The notes below the pieces were generated by a model, which saw only the letters and a list, made by a program, of their open reading frames with translations, was not told the origin of the DNA and searched no databases. This document shows, piece by piece, positions 1 through 8,404 of a stretch of 64,000 nt of DNA (within the stretch, counting starts at the first letter, position 1; each line of letters starts with the position of its first letter). This DNA comes from Streptomyces pactum. GTDB lineage: Bacteria > Actinomycetota > Actinomycetes > Streptomycetales > Streptomycetaceae. The translations under genes and the position numbers were made by a program. The stretch is from assembly GCF_016031615.1 (NCBI RefSeq), contig NZ_JACYXC010000001.1, positions 4,526,001-4,590,000 of the forward strand. Reading direction: 5' to 3'.

Positions 1-2
1 TC

Positions 3-530
3 GCGCTGCTCGCGGCCGTGCTGGTGGGCCTGTTCACGCTGGGCCGGGCGGCGGGTCTGGACCGCGCCCGGATCAGCCGGACCGTGGAGACCTCGCTCAC
101 CCCGATCGCCGGCGTGCTGCTGATCGTCGGCGCCGGCGGCGGCTTCAAGCAGACGCTGATCGACATCGGCGTGGGCCGGATGATCCTGGACATCTCCGAG
201 GACTGGAACGTCTCCGCGCTGCTGCTCGGCTGGCTGATCGCGGTGGCGATCCGGCTGGCCACCGGCTCGGCGACCGTGGCGACCATCTCCGCCGCCGGAC
301 TGGTCGCCCCGCTCGCCGCCGACATGAGCACCACGCACACCGCGCTGCTGGTCCTCGCCATCGGCGCCGGATCGCTCTTCTTCAGCCACCTCAACGACGC
401 GGGATTCTGGCTGGTGAAGGAGTACTTCGGGATGAGCGTCGGCCAGACGCTGAAGACCTGGTCGCTGATGGAGACGGTGATCTCGGTGGTCTCGCTCGTC
501 TTCGTCCTGCTGCTGTCCCTGATCATCTAG
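3..530 (+). CDS. GntP-family gluconate permease, C-terminal part (5' truncated by window)
   Basis: This is the last 175 or so residues of an inner-membrane gluconate:H+ symporter of the GntP family; the gene begins before the window. The visible part holds long hydrophobic helices, a Gly-rich stretch around 'GAGGGFKQTLIDIG', the 'RLATGSATVA' loop and the 'FFSHLNDAGFWLVKEYFG' segment, all typical of the GntP C-terminal half. Family knowledge gives uptake of gluconate or related sugar acids. A hairpin about 80 bp after the stop probably terminates the transcript. The substrate cannot be told from this fragment. The family call is firm. Confidence 0.9.
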   Translation, partial: ALLAAVLVGLFTLGRAAGLDRARISRTVETSLTPIAGVLLIVGAGGGFKQTLIDIGVGRMILDISEDWNVSALLLGWLIAVAIRLATGSATVATISAAGLVAPLAADMSTTHTALLVLAIGAGSLFFSHLNDAGFWLVKEYFGMSVGQTLKTWSLMETVISVVSLVFVLLLSLII

Positions 531-938
531 CGCCCCGGCGCCGCGCCCCGGGACGGGCCCCCGCCGGCCCGGGGCACCGCCGGTCCGGGTCCCGCCCGTC
601 CGGAACACCAACTGCCGCCCGGCCCCGTGCCGGGCGGCGGCGTTCCCGGCCCGGCCGGTCCCGCCCCTGCCCGCGGCGTCCCCGGTCGGCCTGCTCCCCG
701 TCGGGGCCGACGACCCGCCCGGCCGTCGCCCGCCACCCGCCGTGCCCGGCCCGTACCGGCGGCCGCCTGCGACCGTTCCCCAACGGCGCGGGGCGCGGGC
801 AACGGCCCGTTGGCCGCCCGTCCGGCGGCGACGTGCCCGGGTGGCCGTACGGCGGCGCGCCTGCCGGTATATCGGACGATGAGACCTTACGCTGGAGTAA
901 CGAACCCCTACGGTGAGTAACTGGGATTGGGGGTAACG
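531..938. other. Intergenic region with terminator and probable promoter
   Basis: No gene is supported here; open frames on both strands are Arg/Pro/Gly-only GC artefacts. The stretch holds a strong hairpin (614-638) and, near its right end, a less GC-rich segment with TACGCT at 888-893 that could be the -10 box for the gene starting at 939, giving a leader of about 40 nt. Confidence 0.6.
614..638 (+). terminator. Hairpin terminator after the gntP-type gene
   Basis: A perfect 10-bp stem (gccgcccggc / gccgggcggc) with a 5-nt loop lies 84 bp after the permease stop. There is no U-tract, as is usual for Streptomyces terminators. Confidence 0.6.
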
Positions 939-1718
939 ATGTCAGCGGAACGCTTCTTCCCGGCACACCGACCCGTCGATCACGACCGGGGCCGGGTCCG
1001 TCGGGATCCGCACCGCCCGCACCATGTGGTGATCAGCGGCGGTTCCGTGGTGCAGGTGGTGGGCGGGGCCGACGCCCCGCCGCCCGGCCCGGGCCCGGCC
1101 GCCGGCGGCACCACGTCCGGCCCGGGGTCGCACCAGCCGGTGCCCACCTCGGGGGTGCCCGATCCCCGGGCACCGGGCCAGGTTCCGGCCGGGCCCGCCG
1201 ATCCGAGGCAGGACTTCTTCGTCGGCTTCCTCGGTCAGGCGCTCGGGCAGGCCCGCACCACCTTCCGGCTGAGCGCCCTGTTCATGTCGGCCGGCGCGGT
1301 GCTGGTGCTGGTCGGCGGCGCCCTCGCCCTGGCCAGCGCCGGTGACCCGCAGGCGGATTACCTGCCGGTGGCCACCGCGCTGGGCGGCGTGATGATCACC
1401 GGTGGCGGCGGGGCCTTCGCCCTCCGTGCCGACCGCGCACGCCGTCACCTGGCGGAACAGGCCGAGCGGGTCCACGAGTCGATGCGCGCGGACCTGACCC
1501 TGGGTCAGACGCTCGGTCTCATCGACCGGGTGGACGACCAGGCGCTGCGGGACCGGCTGAAGTCGGTGACCGCGATGCGGGTGCTGGGCCTGGGGCCGGA
1601 CCCGGACACGGTGACCGGGCGCCTGCTGCCGCAGGCCGTGGAGCCCGGCGCCGCGGAGGGTGAACGCCCGGTCGGCGGACCGTCGTGGGGCCCGGCCGGC
1701 CCGGTGGCCCCGGGCTGA
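939..1718 (+). CDS. Small 2-TM protein, TRADD-N-associated membrane domain type
   Basis: A 259-residue protein of unknown role. It has a long Pro/Gly/Ala-rich N-terminus (to about residue 90), a segment beginning 'DFFVGFLGQALGQARTTFRLSALF', two hydrophobic helices separated by a short polar loop, then a charged 'RADRARRHLAEQAERVHESM' helix. This resembles the 2-TM domain that Pfam names after association with TRADD-N-like domains in bacteria; the match is from memory. ATG 939 is preferred over an in-frame TTG at 927 because GGGGG lies about 6 nt upstream of it. The gene is monocistronic and convergent with the glycosyltransferase genes, with a strong hairpin between them. Confidence 0.6.
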   Translation: MSAERFFPAHRPVDHDRGRVRRDPHRPHHVVISGGSVVQVVGGADAPPPGPGPAAGGTTSGPGSHQPVPTSGVPDPRAPGQVPAGPADPRQDFFVGFLGQALGQARTTFRLSALFMSAGAVLVLVGGALALASAGDPQADYLPVATALGGVMITGGGGAFALRADRARRHLAEQAERVHESMRADLTLGQTLGLIDRVDDQALRDRLKSVTAMRVLGLGPDPDTVTGRLLPQAVEPGAAEGERPVGGPSWGPAGPVAPG

Positions 1719-1728
1719 CCGGCTCCTC

Positions 1729-1762
1729 CCCGGGCCCGGCCGGATGTCCGGCCGGGCCCGGG
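1729..1762. terminator. Bidirectional terminator between convergent genes
   Basis: A perfect 16-base inverted repeat (arms 1729-1744 and 1747-1762) lies between the convergent stops at 1718 and 1789. It would serve both transcripts. Confidence 0.7.
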
Positions 1763-1788
1763 TCAGGCCGGTCCGGTCCGGCCCCGGA

Positions 1789-3189
1789 TCACTTCCCGGC
1801 CTTCTTCTTGATCTTGCGCTGTACGGCGCGGGCCCGCTTGGCCACCCGGCGGACCGTCTCGTTGCGCGGGATGAAGCCCAGCTGGGAGGGCATCGCCCCG
1901 GGCAGCGCCAGCGCGGTCAGCCGGCGCCGCTTGAAGTAGCGCCAGGTGTGGTCGTCCAGGCTGAGCGCGAGGTACCGCTCGGCGGCCGGCCGCAACTGCG
2001 GGTACAGCTGCGCCTGCATGGCGAACCCGACCGCGGTGACCAGCCCGGTGAGGTCCTTGTCCCGCACCGCGTGCGCCGTGGACGCGGGCGTCCAGGCGGC
2101 GACCGCCGCCCGGTCCTCCAGGTCCGGCAGGAGCGCGTCCACCACGGTCACCGGGATGCGGTTGCTGTTCTGGTACGGGGTCAGCCGCTCCAGCAGCACC
2201 TCGGTGCCCAGCCGCGCGGCGGGCAGCCCGTAGAAGGTGGTGGCGGTGAGCAGCGCGGTGGAGAAACAACCGACCACCAGCGCCGGCCGCATCCGCTGGT
2301 ACAGCACCTCGGCCAGGACCGGGGTGTCCACCACGGTGAGCGCCGCGCCCAGCTCCCCGGCCTCCTTCTCCAGCATCCGCGACCAGCGCGCCGGGGCGGT
2401 GGGGTGCGGCTTGAAGACGATGTTGCGGTGGCCCAGCGCGTAGGCGCCCCGCACCATCCGGACGTGCAGCTCCTCCTCTTCCTCGGGGGTGAGGATGTTG
2501 AGCGCCGACAGGTACTGGCCCAGCAGCAGGGCCGGCCGCTCCGCCGAGGTGCTGAGCGCCTCCAGCTCCCGGTCCGGCACCGCGTGCGAGAGGTCGGAGA
2601 GCACCTTGGTGAAGGTGTCGGTGGGCACGATCTCCGGCTCCACGCCGAACTCGGTCAGCAGCAGCGGCTTCAGCCCCGGGACCAGGTCCAGGTGGAGCAG
2701 CCGGCGGATGCGGGTGCCGATCAGCGGGTCCAGCTTGTTGCGGGTGGGCCCGTAGCTCATCAGCCCGTCCGCGTAGACCTCCAGCGGGGAGTCCGGGAAG
2801 AGCCGGGCCAGCGCCAGCGCCGGGTCGACCTGGATGGACTCCAGGACCAGCTCCACCCGGTCGTCACCCAGGCCCCACAGCAGCCGCAGGTAACGCTCCC
2901 ACATCGGCACGTCGTTGCCGCGCGGCGACCACCCGCCGGGGTGGAACGGGCGGATCGTCTCGTTCCACGACAGCACCCGGTCGAACCGGTCCCGCAGCTG
3001 CTCGAAACCGGCCATCTCGTCCAGCGACGGGGCGGTCTCCGGCACCGCGGCGTTGTTGCTCACCAGCAGCAGCCGCCGGTCCGCCGCGGGGAACATCTCC
3101 GCGTCCAGGGCGGCCGCGATGGTGGCCACGCCGTACAGGGTGGAGGCGAAGAAGATCTGGGTGCGCCCTCGGGCACCGGTCGCGGGCAT
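1789..3189 (-). CDS. Polysialyltransferase-family glycosyltransferase
   Basis: A 466-residue cytoplasmic glycosyltransferase related to bacterial alpha-2,8-polysialyltransferases. Visible marks are an N-terminal Rossmann-like start ('TQIFFASTLYGVATIAAAL'), a 'VFKPHPTAPARWSRML' segment with the conserved KPHP-type motif, and 'VVGCFSTALLTATTFYGLP', like the conserved Ser-rich motif of the family. The C-terminus is strongly basic ('KRARAVQRKIKKKAGK'), which suits membrane association. The start ATG overlaps the stop of the upstream GT2 gene (TGATG), so the two are translationally coupled. Together with the CMP-nonulosonate genes just across the divergent promoter, it probably polymerises or transfers an activated nonulosonic acid onto a wall polymer. 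The donor sugar is inferred. Confidence 0.75.
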   Translation of the reverse strand: MPATGARGRTQIFFASTLYGVATIAAALDAEMFPAADRRLLLVSNNAAVPETAPSLDEMAGFEQLRDRFDRVLSWNETIRPFHPGGWSPRGNDVPMWERYLRLLWGLGDDRVELVLESIQVDPALALARLFPDSPLEVYADGLMSYGPTRNKLDPLIGTRIRRLLHLDLVPGLKPLLLTEFGVEPEIVPTDTFTKVLSDLSHAVPDRELEALSTSAERPALLLGQYLSALNILTPEEEEELHVRMVRGAYALGHRNIVFKPHPTAPARWSRMLEKEAGELGAALTVVDTPVLAEVLYQRMRPALVVGCFSTALLTATTFYGLPAARLGTEVLLERLTPYQNSNRIPVTVVDALLPDLEDRAAVAAWTPASTAHAVRDKDLTGLVTAVGFAMQAQLYPQLRPAAERYLALSLDDHTWRYFKRRRLTALALPGAMPSQLGFIPRNETVRRVAKRARAVQRKIKKKAGK

Positions 3190-4166
3190 CAGGCCGCCAC
3201 CTCTCCGGCCACGGTCCGCCGGCGCAGCCGCCGGAGCCGTGCGGCACGTTCGTAGTCCATGGAGTCCAGCGCCGCCTTCAGCACGTCCTGCGGCATGCGC
3301 CGCATCGCCGCCGCGCTCATGGTGCGCAGCTTGCGCGCGACAGCGGGTTCGAACCGTTCGATATTCCCCAGGTGGTGGGAAATGATCGCACAATAGGTGC
3401 GCACGGCTTTCGGGAGCAGCCGGTCCGCCTCCCGGTCCCGCGCGGTTTCCTCAATCACCTGATCGAATGCGCGAATGAAATCGAGCTGCCGCACATCACC
3501 GATCTGGGTGAGCGACGTGCTCACCCCCCGCCGGTAGAAGACGCCGAGCAGCCCGACCACCGCGAAGGTGCGCGCCTCGCGGTGCAGCCGCCAGATCCAC
3601 GGGCGGTCCTCCGCGGTGCGCAGCCCGTGGGTGAAATGCAGCAGGCCCTGGTCGGCGAGGCGGCGGTGGTAGATGCCCGCCCACGCGAAGGCGTAGTCCA
3701 CGGAGGTGGAGCGGTCGGCGGGGAGGATGGCGCCCCGGGGGTCGAGCACCTCGTCCCGCCGGCCCACCGGCACCCGGTGCACGCTGCGGCCCCGGTTGGT
3801 GCACTGCACATGGTCGGTGCGGACGAAGTCCACCCCCAACCCCTCGATGGCGCCCAGGAGCTGCTCGTAATACCCGGGGGCGACCCAGTCGTCCCCGTCC
3901 AGGAACGTCAGGTACTCGCCGCTCGCCGCGTCCAGTCCCGTGTTACGGGCGGTGGCGAGCCCGCCGTTCTGCTCGTGACGGACCAGTACGGCCCCCGGCA
4001 GCTCGCGCCGGGCACGCTCCAGGATGTCCGGCGTCCCGTCGGCGGAGCAGTCGTCCACGAGGATGAATTCGAAGTCCTCACGCGCGTTCGCGCGCAGACT
4101 TCTGAGGGTGTCAGGGGCATAGGTCTGCACGTTGTAGAACGGCACGATGACGGAGAGCTTAACCAC
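3189..4166 (-). CDS. Glycosyltransferase family 2
   Basis: A 325-residue GT-A enzyme. The N-terminus 'VKLSVIVPFYNV' with 'ILVDDCSADGT' (nucleotide-binding Asp pair) at about residues 35-46, 'GGLATARNTGLDAASGEYLTF' and 'LDGDDWVAPGYYE' (DXD-type metal site near residue 95) are classical GT2 signatures. The rest is a less conserved acceptor domain, and the last 25 residues are Arg-rich. It is the first gene of a two-gene minus-strand operon (GTG start at 4166) divergent from the DUF6716-type gene. It probably adds a sugar to a cell-wall glycopolymer or its linkage unit; donor and acceptor cannot be deduced. Confidence 0.88.
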   Translation of the reverse strand: MVKLSVIVPFYNVQTYAPDTLRSLRANAREDFEFILVDDCSADGTPDILERARRELPGAVLVRHEQNGGLATARNTGLDAASGEYLTFLDGDDWVAPGYYEQLLGAIEGLGVDFVRTDHVQCTNRGRSVHRVPVGRRDEVLDPRGAILPADRSTSVDYAFAWAGIYHRRLADQGLLHFTHGLRTAEDRPWIWRLHREARTFAVVGLLGVFYRRGVSTSLTQIGDVRQLDFIRAFDQVIEETARDREADRLLPKAVRTYCAIISHHLGNIERFEPAVARKLRTMSAAAMRRMPQDVLKAALDSMDYERAARLRRLRRRTVAGEVAA

Positions 4167-4353
4167 TCGGGTGACGCTAGGTCTCCGTCCGGCATTCGTC
4201 TTGACCTCCGTCGTACTTGAAGGTGAACGAAGAACGACGGAATGGTTAACCCGGTGCTCCGGCCTGCCGATTCTCCAACCGTCGATGTGCTGTTAACCGT
4301 TTGTTGCACTTGCGTTGGGCCCTCGCTGGAAATCGCTTCCTACCGTCGGCGAC
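4167..4353. promoter_or_regulatory. Divergent promoter region of the glycopolymer cluster
   Basis: This 187-bp interval between divergent genes is clearly richer in A+T than its surroundings. It carries two GTTAAC palindromes (4245-4250 and 4292-4297) and, at the right end, TACCGT (4341-4346) exactly 7 nt before the GTG at 4354, which would be a -10 box for a leaderless transcript. Confidence 0.5.
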
Positions 4354-5733
4354 GTGCCCACTCGTACCCATTCCCCCTTGCGCGCCGCGGTGCTCGCCGA
4401 CTCCGACACCCGGTGGAAGTGGGGCGCGCTCACCGCGCACCGACTGATCACCGGCACCTCGGACAGCGCGAGCGACGCCGGCCGGGGCGCCCGGGAGGCC
4501 GAGCTCGACGGCTACCTGCTGCGCGGCCGGGCCACCCCGACGGTGCGCCAGCTCGCCGAGGTGGGGGTACGGGCGCGTCAGCTGCGCGAGGTCACCGGCG
4601 CCGAGTTCGTCACCGCGGTGGACCGCGACCGGTACGACGTGATCGTCCTGTCCTGCGTCGGCGGCGCCGTCCAGGCGATGCTGCACGGCCTCGCCCGCGC
4701 GTGGGCCGGCCACGCCCGCCGCCCGGTGGTCGTCACCGGCTACGTGGGCGTGGTCTACGAGAAGCTCGCCGACGGACTGCTGCTGCGGCACGGCGCCGAC
4801 GTGGTGCTCGCCAACTCCCGGCACGACGCCGACCGGTTCCGCGACGTCTACACCGGCGTCGGCGCGTCCCCGGAGAGCGTGGTGGAGTGCGCCCTGCCGT
4901 TCCTCGGTGGCGCCCCCTACGACGAGCGGGCCCGCCGCACCCGCCGGTACCCCGGCGGCACCGTGGTCTTCGCCGTCCAGCCCTCGGTGCCCGACAACCG
5001 GGCCGACCGCACCTACCTGCTGCGCCGGGCCGTCGAGCACGCCCGGAAGAACCCCGACCGCGAGGTGCTGGTCAAGCTCCGCAGCAAGCCCGGCGAGCAC
5101 ACCACGCACATCGAGGAGCTGCCGTACCAGAAGCTGGTGGCCAAGCTGGAGGGCGGCACCCCGGAGAACTTCCGCCTCGCCTACGGGAACATGGGCGAGG
5201 TCCTGGACACCACCGACCTGCTGGTCACGGTCAGCTCCACCGCCGCCCTGGAGTCGCTGCACCGCGGCATCCCCACCGCCGTCCTCACCGACCTGGGCAT
5301 CCGCGAGGTGCTCGGCAACCACCACTTCCTCGGCTCCGGCTGCCTCGCCTCCTGGGACGAACTGGACGCCGGCTACCTGCCCGAGCCCGACCCCGGGTGG
5401 GTCGCCCGGCAGGGCGTGGCCGTCGGCGACGCCTACCGCACCGCCTTCGACGCCGCCCGCGCCCGGGTCGCCGCCCTCGCCGCCGCCGACCGGCTGCCGC
5501 CGCCGGCCCCCTACTACACGCCCACCACCGCGCCCGGGTACCTCCCGCGCATCCTGGGCCGCTACGGCTTCCAGCCCGACGGCACCCCGCGCCCCGGCGC
5601 CGCCCCCGACGCCGCCGCGGCCGGCGGCCTGCGCCGGGTGGTCCGCAACACCATGCGCGAGGCGGCCCGCGGGGCGTACCGGCACGGCGTGCAGCGGGTG
5701 GCCCCGGTGATCCGCCGGATGGGGGAGCTGTGA
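4354..5733 (+). CDS. DUF6716-type putative glycosyltransferase
   Basis: A 459-residue protein resembling the DUF6716 'putative glycosyltransferase' family found in actinobacterial nonulosonate clusters. The fold looks GT-B-like: 'VIVLSCVGGAVQAML' and 'VVTGYVGVVYEK' in the N-terminal half, then 'EVLVKLRSKPGEHTTHIE' and 'LLVTVSSTAALESLHRGIP' (a donor-site loop like that of Kdo and sialyl transferases) in the C-terminal half. GTG 4354 is chosen because TACCGT sits 7 nt upstream, as for many leaderless genes here; TTG 4315 is the other option. The GTGA at its stop overlaps a possible 54-codon frame leading into neuA. Confidence 0.7.
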   Translation: MPTRTHSPLRAAVLADSDTRWKWGALTAHRLITGTSDSASDAGRGAREAELDGYLLRGRATPTVRQLAEVGVRARQLREVTGAEFVTAVDRDRYDVIVLSCVGGAVQAMLHGLARAWAGHARRPVVVTGYVGVVYEKLADGLLLRHGADVVLANSRHDADRFRDVYTGVGASPESVVECALPFLGGAPYDERARRTRRYPGGTVVFAVQPSVPDNRADRTYLLRRAVEHARKNPDREVLVKLRSKPGEHTTHIEELPYQKLVAKLEGGTPENFRLAYGNMGEVLDTTDLLVTVSSTAALESLHRGIPTAVLTDLGIREVLGNHHFLGSGCLASWDELDAGYLPEPDPGWVARQGVAVGDAYRTAFDAARARVAALAAADRLPPPAPYYTPTTAPGYLPRILGRYGFQPDGTPRPGAAPDAAAAGGLRRVVRNTMREAARGAYRHGVQRVAPVIRRMGEL

Positions 5734-5894
5734 ACCGCCCCGCCCCCCGGCCGTACCGCCGCGGCACCGGGCCGGCCGGCCCCCGTACGGCACCGCCCGT
5801 CCGCACCACCCCGCAAGAAGGCGACCCCGCCGCGCCCCGACACGGCGCACCGCGGGCCGCCGCCGTCACCGGCCGGACGGAGGAAGCGCCGTGA
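5730..5894 (+). CDS. Possible 54-residue coupled small ORF (doubtful)
   Basis: A GTG at 5730 overlaps the stop of the preceding gene (GTGA, with GGGGGAG just upstream), and its own TGA overlaps a GTG at 5891 in front of neuA (again GTGA). The product is almost entirely Pro, Arg, Gly, Ala and Thr, with no recognisable domain. It could be a real coupling peptide or simply a GC-rich spacer; I lean to spacer. Confidence 0.2.
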   Translation: MNRPAPRPYRRGTGPAGPRTAPPVRTTPQEGDPAAPRHGAPRAAAVTGRTEEAP

Positions 5895-5923
5895 GCGGCC
5901 CGTCCGGCACCGAAGGAGCCGCA

Positions 5924-7243
5924 ATGCCCCCCACCACCGAGCGCCGCGTGGTCGCCGTGATCCCCGCCCGCGGCGGATCGAAGGGCGTGCCCGCCAAGAA
6001 CCTCGCCGCCGTCGGCGGCGTGCCGCTGGTCGCCCGCGCGGTCCGCGAGTGCCGCGCCGCCCGGCTGGTGACGGACGTGCTCGTCTCCACCGACGACGCC
6101 GGCATCGCCGCCGCCGCCCGCGGCGCCGGGGCCGAGGTGGTCCAGCGCCCCTCCGGCATCGCCGGCGACACCGCCACCAGCGAGGCCGCCGTCCTGCACG
6201 CGCTCGACGTCTTCGAGGACCGTCACCGGGCCACCGCCGACGTGGTGCTGCTCGTCCAGTGCACCAGCCCGTTCATCGTCCGCGAGGACATCGACGGGGT
6301 GGTCGCCGCCGTCGTCGAGGACGGCGCCGACAGCGCGCTGACCGTCGCCCCCTTCCACGGCTTCGTCTGGCGCGACGCCGCCGACGACGGCGGGTTCGGC
6401 ACCGAGGCCCTGGCCGCCGCGCCCGCCGCGGCCACCACCGGACCGGCCACCGGGACCACCGCCGCGCCGGTGCCCGGCCCGGCCGCCGGCGCCGCCGGGG
6501 AGGACACCGGCAGCCGCGGCTACGGCGTCAACCACGACAAGTCCTTCCGGCCGCGCCGCCAGGACCGCCCCCAGGACCTGCTGGAGACCGGCGCCGCCTA
6601 CGCGATGCGGGTGGACGGCTTCCGCGCCGAGCGGCACCGCTTCTTCGGCCGCACCGCGCTGGTGCGCACCGACCCGGCGCGGGTCCTGGAGATCGACGAC
6701 CCGCACGACCTGGCCCGGGCCCGTGCCCTGGCGCCGCTGCTGGACGTGCCCCGGGCCGGCTCCCTCCCCACCCGTGCCGACATCGACGCGGTGGTCATCG
6801 ACTTCGACGGCACCCAGACCGACGACAGGGTGCTGATCGACTCCGAAGGACGCGAACTCGTCGCCGTGCACCGCGGCGACGGGCTCGGGATCGCCGCGCT
6901 GCGCCGCGCCGGGCTGCCGCTGCTGATCCTGTCCACGGAGCAGAACCCGGTCGTCGCCGCCCGCGCGCGGAAGCTCCGCATCCCCGTGCTGCACGGCATC
7001 GACCGCAAGGATCTCGCACTGAAGCAGTGGTGCGAGGACGAGGGCATCGCCCCCGAGCGGGTCCTCTATGTCGGAAACGACGTCAACGATCTGTCGTGCT
7101 TCGACCTGGTCGGCTGGCCGGTCGCGGTGGCGACCGCGCACGACGTCGTGCGCGGTGCCGCCCGGGCGGTGACCACCGCACCCGGAGGGCACGGGGCGAT
7201 CCGCGAGATCGCCACCTGGCTCCTCGGAAAGGAACTCTCCTAG
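5924..7243 (+). CDS. neuA: CMP-nonulosonate (sialic acid/Kdn) synthetase fused to HAD domain
   Basis: A 439-residue enzyme expected to transfer CMP from CTP to a nonulosonic acid. The N-terminal cytidylyltransferase domain shows 'VIPARGGSKGVPAKNL' (residues about 12-27), 'QRPSGIAGDTATSEAAVLHAL', 'LVQCTSPF' and 'RPRRQDRPQDLLETGAAYAM'. Between its core strands lies an Ala/Pro/Thr/Gly-rich insertion of about 40 residues. From about residue 285 a KdsC-like HAD domain follows, with 'IDFDGTQTDD' and a late 'VGNDVNDLSCF'. The HAD part may dephosphorylate a 9-phosphate intermediate or only aid oligomerisation, as in animal CMAS. ATG 5924 has AAGGAG 5 nt upstream; GTG 5891, also behind GGAGGAAG, is a rival. 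It sits upstream of neuB. Confidence 0.85.
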   Translation: MPPTTERRVVAVIPARGGSKGVPAKNLAAVGGVPLVARAVRECRAARLVTDVLVSTDDAGIAAAARGAGAEVVQRPSGIAGDTATSEAAVLHALDVFEDRHRATADVVLLVQCTSPFIVREDIDGVVAAVVEDGADSALTVAPFHGFVWRDAADDGGFGTEALAAAPAAATTGPATGTTAAPVPGPAAGAAGEDTGSRGYGVNHDKSFRPRRQDRPQDLLETGAAYAMRVDGFRAERHRFFGRTALVRTDPARVLEIDDPHDLARARALAPLLDVPRAGSLPTRADIDAVVIDFDGTQTDDRVLIDSEGRELVAVHRGDGLGIAALRRAGLPLLILSTEQNPVVAARARKLRIPVLHGIDRKDLALKQWCEDEGIAPERVLYVGNDVNDLSCFDLVGWPVAVATAHDVVRGAARAVTTAPGGHGAIREIATWLLGKELS

Positions 7244-7433
7244 CCGACCCCGGGCCACCGGCCGCACCCGCCCGCGGGTCCGCCGGCCGCCGCCCCGACC
7301 TGCCCCGCCCGTCGGACGCCGCCGTCCGCCGGCTGACGGCACGGCGTCGCACCGCGAGGCCGCAGCCGCCCGATCGCCTGATGTTCCGCCCCGGCCCCCA
7401 TCCGCACGGCCGGGACTTCCCGAAAGGTTTCAC

Positions 7434-8360
7434 GTGAGCTCCAACACCCGCCTCCGCACCCTCGGCGACAAGATCGTCGGCCCCGGCCACCCGGTCTACG
7501 TCACCGGTGAGATCGGCATCAACCACAACGGTGATCTGGAGAACGCGTTCAAGCTGATCGACGTGGCCGCCGAGGCCGGCTGCGACGCGGTCAAGTTCCA
7601 GAAGCGCACCCCGGAGATCTGCACCCCGCGCGACCAGTGGGACATCGAGCGCGACACCCCGTGGGGCCGGATGACCTACATCGACTACCGCCACCGCGTG
7701 GAGTTCGGCGAGGACGAGTACCGCCAGATCGACGAGCACTGCAAGAAGCGCGGCATCGCCTGGTTCGCCTCCCCGTGGGACACCGAGGCCGTCGCCTTCC
7801 TGGAGAAGTTCGACCTGCCGGCGCACAAGGTGGCCTCCGCCTCGCTCACCGACGACGAGCTGCTGCGCGCGCTGCGCGCCACCGGCCGGACGATCATCCT
7901 CTCCACCGGCATGTCCACCCCCAAGCAGATCCGCCACGCGGTGGAGGTGCTCGGCAGCGAGAACATCCTGCTCTGCCACGCCACCTCCACCTACCCGGCC
8001 AAGGCCGAGGAGCTCAACCTGCGGGTCATCAACACCCTCCAGGCCGAGTACCCGAACGTGCCGATCGGCTACTCCGGCCACGAGACCGGCCTGCAGACCA
8101 CGCTCGCCGCGGTCGCCCTCGGCGCGGTCTTCGTGGAGCGCCACATCACCCTGGACCGCGCCATGTGGGGCTCCGACCAGGCCGCCTCCGTGGAGCCGCA
8201 GGGCCTGGAGCGCCTGGTCCGTGACATCCGCGTCATCGAGGAGTCGCTCGGCGACGGCGTCAAGAAGGTGTACGACAGCGAGCTCGGCCCGATGAAGAAG
8301 CTGCGCCGCGTGGCGGGCGTCGTCGCCGAGGCCGGGGACCGCGAGCCCGCCACCGTCTGA
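7434..8360 (+). CDS. neuB: NeuB-family nonulosonate synthase without SAF domain
   Basis: A 308-residue TIM-barrel enzyme that condenses phosphoenolpyruvate with an N-acylmannosamine, mannose or their 6-phosphates to give a nonulosonic acid. Motifs: 'YVTGEIGINHNGD' (residues 22-34), 'DAVKFQKRTP', 'LPAHKVASASLTDDELL', 'ILSTGMSTPKQI', 'IGYSGHETGLQTTLAAVALGA' and 'VERHITLDRAMWGSDQAASVEP'. Usual sialic acid synthases run to about 340-350 residues and end in an antifreeze-like SAF domain that caps the active site; here the protein stops after the barrel. GAAAGG lies 6 nt before the GTG start. It is the pathway partner of the CMP-transferase upstream. Confidence 0.9.
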   Translation: MSSNTRLRTLGDKIVGPGHPVYVTGEIGINHNGDLENAFKLIDVAAEAGCDAVKFQKRTPEICTPRDQWDIERDTPWGRMTYIDYRHRVEFGEDEYRQIDEHCKKRGIAWFASPWDTEAVAFLEKFDLPAHKVASASLTDDELLRALRATGRTIILSTGMSTPKQIRHAVEVLGSENILLCHATSTYPAKAEELNLRVINTLQAEYPNVPIGYSGHETGLQTTLAAVALGAVFVERHITLDRAMWGSDQAASVEPQGLERLVRDIRVIEESLGDGVKKVYDSELGPMKKLRRVAGVVAEAGDREPATV

Positions 8361-8404
8361 CCCCGGAAGAGAACCTGACGATCCGTTAGGCAGGTCACCC
8401 ACTG

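Noticed and set aside
4315..4353. TTG 4315 as start of the DUF6716-type gene
   Set aside because: No ribosome site is present, and the TACCGT box 7 nt before GTG 4354 would lie within the coding region.
5285..7342. 685-codon minus-strand open frame opposite neuA
   Set aside because: The plus strand encodes clear CMP-nonulosonate synthetase motifs; the antisense frame is low complexity.
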